DNA from: Psilocybe azurescens
Taxonomy: Eukaryota > Basidiomycota > Agaricomycetes > Agaricales > Agrocybaceae
Reading direction: 5' to 3'
Length of the DNA: 64,000 bases
NCBI GenBank assembly: GCA_023853785.1
Contig: JAJIRX010000884.1
Span: 50,930 to 114,929, forward strand
A model generated the notes under the pieces. It worked only from the letters and a program-made list of their open reading frames with translations. It had not been told where the DNA came from and made no database searches. The translations under genes and the position numbers were made by a program. Each line of letters starts with the position of its first letter. Within the stretch, counting starts at the first letter, position 1. Positions 12,360 through 24,400 of the stretch are shown piece after piece.

Positions 12360-12990
12360 TTGGCATTCACGTTCACATCCTCCCTACTTCCGTTTATCCC
12401 TTTCCCCTTATCGTGTCCCTTCTGACATCCCACTTCTCACCACTTCCTCTGCGCATTCACTTTATTATCAAACCCCCATTTTTTATTTTTAAATTTCAAT
12501 TTTTACACATTTCCATTGTCTTCGCAGTTTTACCTTCGCTTCCACCATTTATCCTCCACTGACTTTCACCTTCACTTTCACTTTCACCTTCACCTTTTTT
12601 CTTTTTTTCTTTCTTTTCACTGCCCAATCCACTAATACCGTACCCTAAAGCATCATACGCGCTGGAGCACACAGTCCATCTATCCATTCCTCCAATCTCC
12701 TTCATTTCCCTATTTATCATTACTACGACCCTCCGCCTTGATTTGGCGCCAGAGTCGATGGTTTGTACGCTCCCGCGCACTCGCGTTTCTTAATTGTACG
12801 CCGTCGCGCCATAAGCCCGAGTATCGAGTAAAAGCCCTGTGCTCCTCCTCCATCCCCACCTCCGTCCCACCTCTCCGCCTCACTCTCCGGCCTCACTCTC
12901 CGACCCCTCCATCTTCTTTCTCACTTCGTTCTCAACCTCCATTTTGGCTTTTCTTTTCAAATTTTACTTCGACCTTATTCTCATCGCCGG
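12360..12990. repeat. Module E, copy 1
   Basis: A pyrimidine-rich stretch with slipped TTTCAC/CTTCAC units (12,558-12,600) is followed by the signature CCGCCTTGATTTGGCG and TACGC-CCCGC. The same signature occurs near 28,420, 30,710, 31,680, 38,960, 47,380 and 62,265. It shows no open frame of note; it may be the flank of the U gene. Confidence 0.55.
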
Positions 12991-13744
12991 CTTGTCGCTT
13001 TTTACTAAAACGACTGCAACCACTTCCCTCCCTTCCGACCAATGTTTTATCGATGTCTTGATGTCTCAAGGACGTCGACAACACCTCACGCTCCCATGCG
13101 CTTGATGCGGCACCCTACCCCTATCCGTGACGACCACAGTAATAAAGACCCCCTGTTCGGATATTACGTTCGAGTTTGTGCTGTGGATCTCTCTACGCTC
13201 ATCTACGCTCTGCGCGCTACACACAGCCCACGATCTGGATACCAAAATATTGATCACATGCAAGCCACGCACATGTGCCTTAAATCTCTCCCTCTCCTCC
13301 TGTACGTGTCGAGGTTATTGTTCTTTGTGAGGTGACGATATTATCCAGGATCTAGGACACGGCATGGCACGTGGATCGGCTCGAGGGATACATGACACAT
13401 TACTACCCAGAAAACAACAGACATTTACTTACATACTTATGATAACAACCCACATCTTTACAGGTAGGAAACGGACGAGACGCGAAATGAAATGAACTTT
13501 TGTTGTCGTACTGGTACTGGTACTCTTCAGCCTAGCTTCAACACCCATCATGAGCCTACGGTCTCAGTGACTCAGTGAGTTTCGTCGGTGTCAAATATCA
13601 TTGTGACCTTAACCACATAGTGTACATTCTACGCTAGTGAATGTCCCTTGCACATTAATGACAAATAACCCTCCGAATATACACGTCCACCAACGCGTAC
13701 GCCCAATGTATGTATTTCCATATGACCGTTCGCTTTTGCACTGC
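12990..13744. repeat. Module R, copy 1 (3' flank of NACHT copy 1)
   Basis: Shared landmarks with the other R copies are ACTGCAACC...TTCCGACCAATG at the left, CAGGTAGGAAACGGACGA in the middle, CTACGGTCTCAGTGAC, and ATTCTACGCTAGTGAATGTCCC close to the NACHT 3' end. No coding region is seen. Confidence 0.6.
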
Positions 13745-16277
13745 AGGCTCCTGCACATCCTCGTTACTCGAAAGAATGGAAACGTCGACGTAAAAAAAAT
13801 TGGTGTATCCCGTTGTTATCGTCTAGATCATCGACCGTGAAACAATTACCAACATAGTCACTTGGATATTCTGTCCAGTTGATAACTTTGAACGGTGAAG
13901 GACTCGACCCTTTGAACCTAAGCAAATAGTTGCGGACTGCTATGAACAAGCTCTGTACCCGATGGCCCACATTGGTTCCCGGTTGTCCTAAATTGAAGGT
14001 GAGGTTCCGTTGGCTGAGTATATTGACTAGCTCGGCCGAGTACCCGGCCTTGGATAACATGAATGCAAAAGTATCCCAAACAAAGTTCCACTGTTCGCCC
14101 CGACATGCGTGCAGAGAAATGGACTTTATTCCATCCCAATCCATGATCGCAAACTTCACTGCGAACACCGCAGCGGTAGTATGAGTTAATTAATTTACAG
14201 CGTGTGGTCCTGCTCGTAACGGATCATTTAGAAATTCCGTCACCATCCGTAGATATGGGGTACTAGCTATGGGACAAACTCTGTACCATGCAGGTTGTTG
14301 CTCCACCTCGATATGATCGAATAATGCAGAAAAGAGAAAACCTTGGACATAAGCCGATGCATCGGGTGCCGATGAGGATGAAAGAACTCTAAATATCTGC
14401 AAAGAGACTGTTTGATTGTATTCGAGCATTCCACCGGCACTGACGGCAGTCTAAAAAGCCAGACAAGGAGTTATAGGAATTAATTCCAAATATTTGCGTA
14501 ATTTGTCATCCAAGATAGCTCGATGGTGGAGATGAAGCTCTTCTGTTTGGCTAAATTCCTTGATCGGGAGTTAAAATACATTGTTTCCAGTATCTTTAAA
14601 GACGTAGACGTACCGACGTTTGCAGAAATTGTAGAAATATTGCAGGATCTTCACCAAAAGGTTGCGATATATTAAAGGTCCATCTCTTGATGTGAACGCA
14701 TAATTTTTCCAGTGCTGAATATAGGGCATCTTGAAAAATTTCTCCCGAAGAGTGGTGTTGCCATGCAGAGGGCCTGCCTGTCGAAGATGATTCAAGAATG
14801 ACCGGTACGCATAAGTTTGCAACGGTGTCGCTATATCGAGTGCTATATATGAAATAGACCGAAACTCAGAAATATATTTGTAAGCTAGCGATCAATGCTT
14901 ACATTCAATGGCAGAAATACAGAATTGGGCAGCTTCCTCATGCCTTTTACTGGGATCAATGAAAAATTGACGAGACCGGGTTGGATCAACGAGGAAGTCA
15001 GTGAACGAGGCATGAAGAAATTTGATAGGCAAATAGCTATGTGAGGCATCCACAACCGACAATAGGTCAATGAGTAGGAGCTGAACAGTGCCAGGGGTAA
15101 GTTGCATAAATTTCTCTAGTTCATCGACTCCCAGATGTCCGATGGAATCATTGGGCAATACGAAAGCCACCCCAAGAATTTGCAAGACAGCCTTGACATT
15201 TTCCACCTCAGAAAGGATATTGATATATAAAGCATCGAGTTGCGCATATGGCCTATCTTCGTTGACCAGAAGGAGGCCTTGAATGACTTTGAGACGATCG
15301 AGTGGATTATGCCGAGGAGAGGACATATATGTAATGACCGTGGATGCGCAGATGAATTGACCTGACGATTTTGGTACCAATTTCGCAATGTCTTCCTCCG
15401 ATGGCCATGAATCCGGAAGATGGGCGCGCATGATGTGCGTCTTTCGTATGTCACGAAACGAGTCTGTCAGATATAGCCTTATATCGTCGTCTGGCTGGTA
15501 TGTGTCATCCAGTGCAAGATGAAAAGTCAGACTGTTCAGATGGGCGACAGAAAATGATGTGGTGAGATTATACTCTGGTCGGCTGGCAATGAGAAATCTG
15601 AAGGGGAGAGCCGAGCGATGACATTGGAGTGCATTCGAAATGGTTTTTAAAATCATGTTCTGGGCGTCCGCTCCATCGCATTCGTCAAGACCATCGATAA
15701 CGATCAGTCTGGGAAATGGTATCGTAGATGTGAAGCGCCCGGCGCTGGAAAGCTGAAGAAGAGGATCGAGGAACAACGTGCGAAATTGTGTATCAAAATC
15801 GAGCTGAAAGATGGCCGGATTGTTATTGATAGCTGCTTCAACTATTGGCCGAGATTCAGGTATTCGTAACCATAATTGATAGGCCAACGTTGCCACCAAA
15901 GCCCCTTCGTTGTTTCGCCTGGGATCTGACCTAGAGAAAAGAAACTGGCGACAAGGCCATTCTTCTCGGCACATAGTTCTGCGAAGGTTTGTGCGATAGC
16001 CGATTTCCCTGCACCTGCTGGACCATACAGCCAAAGCACCAAATTATCCCATCCAAACTCCCCAATGAACCAATCTATGAGCTTCTGAAGGACGGCGGTA
16101 CGAGTGTTTGGGTGGCATTTGGGAGGGTCGAATCTCTCGCCAGAGTTATGGAGTGCTCCGAGGGATGATGCTTCCAGCAATTGTTTCATGGCTGTACTCA
16201 CGCATTAGTAGTATGTCATGATTATTGACAGAGACTAGGAGAGACATTGTGTGAATGTTCGAACATTGCAAAAGCAA
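13745..16277 (-). pseudogene. NACHT NTPase (NLR-like) gene, copy 1, decayed
   Basis: The reading begins at a damaged first exon (MFEHSHNV, truncated). It then runs through ALHNSGERF, CHPNTRTAVLQKL, Walker A GPAGAGKSAIAQT, Walker B IDGLDEC, SRPEYNLTTSFSV and FLHASFTDFLVDPTRS, then two C-terminal exons. NACHT proteins are STAND-type signalling NTPases that oligomerise on activation; fungal members act in allorecognition and probably immunity. Frame breaks occur at 15937-15940 (A4, where the intact sister copy has A5), at a T-run near 14,660 and at a T8 run near 13,795. There is also a true stop near 14,185, where the Gln codon of the conserved VDQSTYTT block is TAA. No WD40, ankyrin or TPR repeats follow. 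I call it a pseudogene because of the stop codon. Confidence 0.8.
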
Positions 16278-17360
16278 TTAGTGTTGATATGACAGCGAGG
16301 AGCGATGTAGTGCGCTCCACAGATCTTAGCGGAAGACAAAGAGTGGATGCGCTCTGATTCCGGAAAGACAGAAAAGAACACAGGACGAGATAGCTTGAAA
16401 GCTGTGAAGATGAGGTGTGGCTTACTTGACATGCACATGGTCTTTCACTACTGCTTATTTTCACACACACAGCCAGCTCGTTATTTTAGGACCTATGTCA
16501 GCGTTCAACCGTTGGATTTCTGTCGGGTTGCAGACACCGACTTGAGAACTAATGATAAGTAATCCATATGTGATCGTATGATATCGTTCAACAGTGAGCT
16601 GGGACCCAACAGAGACACTGTTTATACGGTGACTATAATCGATGCAGCCTTGAGCCCAATTTTGAGTTGCCATTGTATGTGATTGTAATTAAAATACATC
16701 TTCCAACGGGAACCTACCGAAATAATACCTGATACGTCCAAGTCGGTGTCTTGTGTTCAACATACCATTATCCTGTCAAGTGATAGGGGCTGGTCGCGAC
16801 TACAATCACGTGCCAGTTGAAGTTCGCAGGCTGTTTGAGTAAAGTCGAACACCGGTCTATTCCGAGTCCGCGCTATTCCTCTCCTCCCAACAAAAATACA
16901 TTGTCTTCCTCCTTTCTAGATAAAAATGACACGCTAGTGATCATTTCATCAGCTCTTTTGGAATCATCTGGAAAGTGTTGCAAAAATCAGATGGTCTTGT
17001 GAGTTTTAACTAGGTGTGTGGCGTTATCTTGGGGTCAGCTTCACCGATCATCTTTTCTTCGTTCTCGCTCTAGCACTTTCAGACCGTAACTATACCGTGA
17101 AACCGCTGGACTTGGGCCCATGGAAGCACTCACGCAGCCATTTTTCGCTCGCATACACTGGGCTAAATATTCCAAATCCATCGACTATCCATTGACATCC
17201 ATCCACACCCTAACCTCCCCCACGCACACCACAATTACGCAATCTTAAGCAGAGTCGGTTTGACCATTTCTTGGGTTCCCCCTCGTCGAGGGGAGACGAA
17301 GTCACGGACCAGATCTTGCCGTCGATCAACGCCACACTATCCTCCGCGTGGCGTTTGTCC
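16278..17360. other. 5' flank of NACHT copy 1, then unassigned sequence
   Basis: GTTATTTTAGGA at about 16,481 recurs upstream of NACHT copies 2 and 3, so this is probably the ancestral promoter side. The rest holds no recognised gene. Confidence 0.45.
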
Positions 17361-18160
17361 AACTTTTTAATCCGCGTGTCTTCGGATTGATGATGACGAC
17401 CTCACTGGCACGACTTTGACTTTGACTGCAATTGTGGCCTCGAATTTGAAGCTCCAATTGTCACCGTGGATCTGGAATACACTTCTCTGGTGCTTCAAAC
17501 CAGAACTCGAGTCGCTTTGGCCGCTTCCCGCTCGTCGAGGCGGACGAAGATTGCTAACGCTAACGCTACTGCCAAGGATGACGATGCCGACCACTCCTTC
17601 CTCCCTTTCAACAGCACGTTCTCTTACTCCGAGCACAGACAGCTCGTTGCACAGCTCTACGTCTAAGACGCGCTCCTCGCGATTCGGCTGTCGAGGGATC
17701 GCGTGGTGGATGTGCATCTGCATCGGATGACAAGCAGTCAAGACAAGAGGAGGAGGGCAAGGAGGATAAGGGTAGGCGGATATGGCCGAAGTTGAGCGCG
17801 AGACGCGCAACATCCAGCGCGGCCAGCAAGAACCTGCTTCTGCTCCCTTGCAAGATCAAGCTCCAGTTCAAGTTCCACCGCGCCCGATCCGATTCTCCCC
17901 TCTACTCTCCTCGGTGCCCGTGTCTGCACACAAATAGGCACGCCAGCGCCGCTCTGTCCTACCCACATCGTACGTAATCGCGTTCCTGATCATGAAGCCC
18001 CCATGGCGCCTTCGCGCAAGGGGTTCGACGGCGTCGGGTCCGGTGGTTCCAGTGCTAATGGGAAGAGGGCGCGGGTAAAGGTATGAGGAGTGAAATGCGG
18101 ACGTGTGCGTGGGCTGCTGAAGAGCGAGAATAAGGCCGCGTGCAGGAAGTGGAGGAGGAG
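17360..18160 (+). pseudogene. Module U relic, copy 1 (unknown plus-strand gene)
   Basis: Blocks shared with other U copies are TTCGGATTGATGATGACG, LTLTAIVASNLKL, DLEYTSLVL, a SSRRTK-type linker, DDDADHSF, an EHRQLVAQL block, and a C-terminal part MAPSRKG-GFDGVGSGGSSANGKR. Stops and frame changes interrupt it. I do not recognise the parent protein. The recurrence of codon-like blocks in several decayed copies suggests it was once coding. Confidence 0.45.
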
Positions 18161-18413
18161 TATGATCCGTCGTCGGTTGTGGCTTTATATGCTCTTTCCT
18201 TAAATAAAGCAATAAAATGATTTATATTTCTGTAACGTTCAAGTTGTAGATATGTTGGATATTTCTTATTTAGTTCTAGAAAAATGTATATCCTAATTGT
18301 TTGTCAAATATGGATCAGCGCCGGCAGTGTTACAACTTCTATGTAATATGTTCAAAAGCTATTACAAAAGATTGAAAGATAGGCGAATGGGCTAGTGGCT
18401 GCCGTCTGGTCAT

Positions 18414-21400
18414 CTAACTAGTATCTTGCAACACCCTCAAAAATTCTTCATTCGCCTTCTGGAACTCAGAAAGAGCTTTTTGAGACTCTCGGCGTTGTAC
18501 TTCTCGGCTTGTTCGACCACTATATCACCACAGTTAACGCCGTATCAGATAAAGAAAACGTCCGTCAGAACTTACTGATCTGGTATTGATGTGGCAGTTT
18601 CTGTATCATGTCGTACTTGTGAATAATCTTGTGCTCCAACAGGTATTTTAGTTGAGGCATGTCCCATTCGTCCGCGATCGGCAAGAGTTCGAGAAGGTTG
18701 GTCAGCAAAGTTGCAAATTCGACATCTCCCGCCGGAGTTGGTCGTTCAAAATCACCAGTGTATGCGAAATCTAAGGACCAATGTTATCTATCTGAATGAG
18801 GTGTATGTTGTCCAGAGGCACGTACCTAATAACGCTTTGGCTCCGAAGGACGACCCATAAAAAGTTATAGTCCCCGTGGTGGCGACCGACCATCCTTGGG
18901 CACTTCTTCGAACAAACGGGATCGTTGCAGCCAGAAAAGAGAGATGAGCTCGGAGCTCGGGATCATTCACCGCCGCCTCACCATCCGCGCTCGGGACAAG
19001 AGCAACATCGGTAAGTTCTCTATTCTTGCGCATTTCGTTGTAGGTGGTTCGCATATCTTGAATAGTAGTTGCGACATCTAGAGCCGGTACCGCGTCAGAT
19101 CCTCGTTCAAACGCCCTCAAGCTGATACATCCAGAAATAGAAAGGAGTCTGTCGTAGCTCTGAAGGAACCTCCCAACCCGTTTCAAGCCGGCTGTATCGT
19201 ATTGTAAGCCAAGAACCATCTCTCGTGCTCTTAGCCAGTGGCCATTCCAATTGTCTGCGCAAGGGTTGTTGACATTGAGGAATAGAGGTAAGTTGGCGGC
19301 GGTTTCAAGGGCTTCCCGGGCGTCGTCAATGTGTTCGTTCAGCCATTTATATGTTGCCTTGAGATCGTTGATCAGGGAGGAATTGTTGCGATCATGATCA
19401 GGAGCAATTCGTATTGCGAGAACTTTCAGATGCTCCACCTAATGGAATACCGAAACGTGAGTCACTTTATGCATGCCAAAATGCCAACCACTTACCACTT
19501 CATTAGCTGTAGGAATACCAATCGTCTTGTTTAGAGCGACTACCTCGTCCGAGGGTTCTTGGTAAAAAAGTGCGCGTTGAGTCCAAGCAATTGCTATCAT
19601 AGATTGGCAAACAAAACGAGAGGGTGGTAATAAGAGCGGTAATGGTTCGTCGAAGTACCGATCCACGTCGTAAGTAGCCCCTTGTCTTCTGATATCCTTT
19701 CTACGAACAAAGCCTATGTCATCAATAGAGCTCCATACACCCTTGTCAATCATAATCATTCCAGGGAGTGATGTCTGGTACACCTCGAATGCGGCGTCGG
19801 ACATCTGAAAGAGAACATTACGCTCAACCACGCCGGCGGCATGCAACTGCAGTGCTTGATTGACAGCACGGGCGCAGGTGGCGAAGGTGATGGGATTTAC
19901 TTGATGATGGAGGCCAAGAGAGTGCAGGTAGGAGTGCAGGTTTCGAAATGACGCGTGAACAAATGAAGAAGGTTCAGTGTAGCTCAACGTGGTTGAAAAG
20001 AGCGGGACCTCGTCATCATATAATCCGTCAATGAGTTGCAAATTACCTTGACGGTCCGGAACTTGAAGACGCGCGTGTCGCACCTCGTTTGCCAGAAGAT
20101 TGAGCATCGAAGATACAAAAGATTTCATAGATTCCATCATGTGCACGTCATCCAGGTCAATGCGACGAGGAATGTCCACAAAATCCATGATGGCTTTAGG
20201 TGACATCGCCTTTGGCGGTAGATCGTGGGGAGAAAGATATTGCATGAACTTGATGAGGGAGTAAGAATACGGGGCAAAGACAACACCTGGCTTCTGATAG
20301 AGCCGGACGTGGTCAGCAAGAAAGTTTGGTGGAAGTATCTTCAAGCCGGACGCGGGATGTAACACTTGTCGTTCGTATGTTTGGGCAATCCAGATTGGTA
20401 CCTGTCTCAAGAATTGAGTGCCGACTTTACCGCCACTGTGTTTCCAATGGTTAACCGCATCTCCAAGTCTATCTCGCATCCAACCGGCGAGGGTTTGCTT
20501 TTCTTGTTCGGTCAAAACACTGAAATTGAAGATTCCTTTTGACTCCATGCACTGTAGAATATTTGTGACTGCATTCATGTATTTTGGAGCAAGGTAGTCG
20601 TCGAGAAGTGGGTGATTGCTAAGGTTGATAATTTCGAAGTCAAATTTCTGAAGAATGTCCAAAATCGGTTGTTCGATCGAACGACGCTGTGATTGGTAAA
20701 TGACAAGATTACTTGTACATTCGGTCAATCGGAGAGTGCGAGACGATCCTTGGACGATTTCGATGTCTTCAAGAGAAGCCAGACTGGGTCGTACAGGAAG
20801 ATCAGGATACGATTTCCAGAATAGATCCAACCATTCGTTTTGCGCAATAGAGGTCCTGCAGTTAAGTTCCCCGCGAATAAGTGACACAATTTGACCTTCT
20901 GTAAGATCCCAGACGTTGATAGTGCCATCGTCGACAAGACGCTTCACGCTTTCTTGGGTATAGTCGTGGGCCATGAAACGTCCTCTAGAGAACAGGGCCG
21001 CAATAGCAGGACTTGTGGGTCGATAAACCGGAGATTTGTCCCTATCTGGTATTTCGACGAGTTCTCCGGATGATAAAACCAAGAGAGGGATTCGTCCAAG
21101 ATCTTCTTCTTTACGCACATAATCCATAATTCTCGCGATACCTTTACTATCCAATTTCTTATCTTTGTACAAATCTTGGATAGGTTTAAGACCAGCAGCA
21201 GCTAGGGTGCGCTTTACGAATTGGCCATCAACAGTTTTGGCGGCTTTGTGATGCGCCATTCCTTTCAAATGTTCGTAAAGCACGAACTTGGGCGCCTTGA
21301 TAAATGTAAGAAGATCCGTTACTTGCGACGGTTGAAACGCGGAGAAAACTGCATCGCAAAAAGGTAACCAATTGCGAGTGCCGTCTTGGAACAACATCTT

Positions 21401-24400
21401 TTTGATGTCGATAGCGCGTCCAGGAAAGACGAGCGCACAAGCTTGGAGATATCATCCTCGGAGTTGAGCAGCCACCAGATATCACGATAGAAGTATTTCT
21501 TTTGAGCGCTGTGAACAAGATAGCCTAAAGTCGAAAGATAGAGTGGCGGCACCAACTCTTTCAAAATCCAAATATTGTAGGCGGATTTTGGATCCAGCTG
21601 ATTATCGCTTCCAGCAGGAAGCAGCATCACGCTCTGTCTGTTCGAAGATATAGCAAACCGAGTGTTGATATGGAATGGCAGCGAGGTTGACTTCGGCAGC
21701 CGTAGAGTGGAGAATAAGAATGAGTTGGCGGTTAATCCTAGTGAATCCGTGTTATCCATCCTGACGGCCAGCTGAACACATAAGGGGGATTCAGGTGATA
21801 GATTGAGACCGTGGGCGGTGGGTTGATGAATCTCCGGTATTTCAATATTAGTGACCGTTGTAATGAGCCACTTCTCAGACATCGCATCTGCCGCTCCGAT
21901 CTGATGTTTAATGGTCAAGTTATGTCGGGTAGAGCGATCGTCGAGGGCCACCACAGACTGTCTAGTCGCTGAAAATGACCAGAGGCAATGATCTCCAGAA
22001 TCCAAATCCGTGGATTCAGAAGCTGAAATATGCCGTAGGTGAGTAAAGAAAAAGGCATTCGCCGATAGGGCTTTATATGACGTCTTGATCATGTCGTGGA
22101 CATCGATCAAAGTGCATGGCGTCTTGCTAATCGACGATTTAAGTGGAAGAATGAATAATGTCTGCCGATAATTATAGTCAGACAAAAGAATTGGTCATTG
22201 CGCAGTAAGAAGATTTACCCCATCATAAAACGTAGATCCCACACCGAACTCGAACAAAGATTCGTATCCTTTCAGTTGGTCGGGGAATTGTCTGTTAAAG
22301 AGAAAATGACACATTTGCGAATGAGTATCAATGTGTTGGCATTTAGCAATTGTATATATACCTTACAACCTGAGAAATTGTACGCTTGAGCGCAGTACGC
22401 TTTCCATGTCGAAGCGGAGGGAGGTATTCTCCTGAAGGATCCAAAAACATGACGTGTTCACCTGAGATGATAGTGACAACCTGATAGAAGCTATTTTATG
22501 AGACCAATTGTACGAAGAAGGTACATAACTCACGTCGGTGAAATAATAGAAACTCAAAGCTCCAAGTCCATGTCGTCCGTGAGTGTTAGCTAGCCCACGC
22601 TTTCCTCCCAGACCGACATGGCGCAGGCCCTTGAAATCAGCTTCAGAAAAGGTGGCATCATTGAATAGGACTAGGCGCGAGCATCCGGCCAATTTTGGAA
22701 TGCCGGAGAAACAAAACGTTCGCCCACATTGGTAGGTGTATCTAACAAGAGCTTAAACCTAGAAGCTTGTGCATCATCCGCATTGGCGAGAAACTCATTC
22801 AACGCATAGCGAACGTCGTACTCGCGAAGGAACCCCTGAATTCGATTCACGAAGTCTTCTGACATTTGCTCGTCTTCTTCATGGTTGTCTTGTCCACCGG
22901 CAGAGTCGTCATCTAGCATCAACGTGCTGAGGAAAGGAATGCCTAGTGATTCTGCTAGTGCCCTCGAAATGGAGTTATGAGCTGGAATGAGATCGATCAT
23001 TCCGCCTGAAAGATTGAGGAAGTTCATGTCGCGAAAAAGACTCTGTGAAGTGGTAGACCTTCGTCATTATCCCCAGGAATGAGGATGGAGTTAGGCTCAA
23101 AGCCCGGGTATTCATCGCCGATTTCTTGAAGAATACAGACACTGGAAGCAAGACCTTTTGCAGATTGGAAATCTATCTGGGACAATTCGTCCACAAGAAT
23201 TTCGAGTTTGGGTCTATCGCATACGAGAATTAGTCAATCGAGAGAAGTTGAAATATAAGAATAAAAGCATTGCGTACCTAATGGTACAGCCCATCTCTTC
23301 GAGAAAAGCAGGATAATGAAAATTCTCAATATGAAAGAAAGGCGGTTTGAGGTCCACATCTGGCGATAGTAATGCAAACTTTGTCTCAACAGTATCTTCG
23401 CCATACTTCGAAATAGGGATCCAAGATCGATCTGCGGAGACTGAGATCAAGTCGTCAACCACAGAAGAAGAGAGTTTGTGCTCGTCATGGAGAGATCCAA
23501 GGTAGTGGATGAGAGCCATAAGACGTTCGTTACGCTCGCTGTTCGGTTCAAGGTCAACGGTTAAACGAAATTGTCTAACCAAAACCTCTGGCCGTATGAC
23601 ATCCAGCCATCCGAGGGCATTACGAAATAAATTTGATGATATTTGAACGTCAGTAGGAAGGATGTGAAGAGCGAGATCATAGTAGAAGGGATTCTCGTGC
23701 TTGCCTCTACCGCTGTATTGGTCACGGCATTGATGAGGGCTGACCAGAGTATTGATTGAAGATGCACTCAAGTTAAACGGCATCCAAGGTTTAGAGCGCG
23801 TATACACAATCAACTCCTTGAACTGGGGGCTCCAGAACTGATTCAGTAGATCGAGAAGATTCATCGCCTTTCGGAACCGATGAGGATCAGCTGTAGGGGT
23901 CGAAAGATAATCAAGCCGCTCTTTCAAAATGATGGCATCCAAGCTAGAATGTAGAAGTCCTAAGGAACGCATTGTTTGAAGATATTTACCACGAAATACT
24001 CCGGCTGGAAACTTTCCAGCTTCTTCCGTGTATAGCTTTTCAAGAGCAGAAGTTGGATCGATGAGACCAATAGGAGGTACGCGCTGCTCCATCTTTTCCA
24101 CTTCCACGAATGGGATCTTGTCAAGACGCGAAATCAAATCCTGAGGAACTCGGGAGATATGCTCGAACATCCAGTGAATGAAGCAGTCCTTGCCTTCGGC
24201 TGTCTGCAATTCCCAATGATCAAACGCGATGCAGAGAAAATCAACCTCGTATTGGATACAAGGTGGTTCGGCGTTCACCAGTTGGACGAATTTGGCTGTG
24301 GGATCATCCGACATATCCACATAGATGGCGTCGTCCATATCCGGCTGGATGGGCAAAGGGAAGGCGCTATCGACTTTAACATATATAGCATTTCCACGAA

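Noticed and set aside
12496..12780. Minus-strand frame rich in Lys, Glu and Ser
   Set aside because: It is the reverse of slipped pyrimidine repeats in module E.
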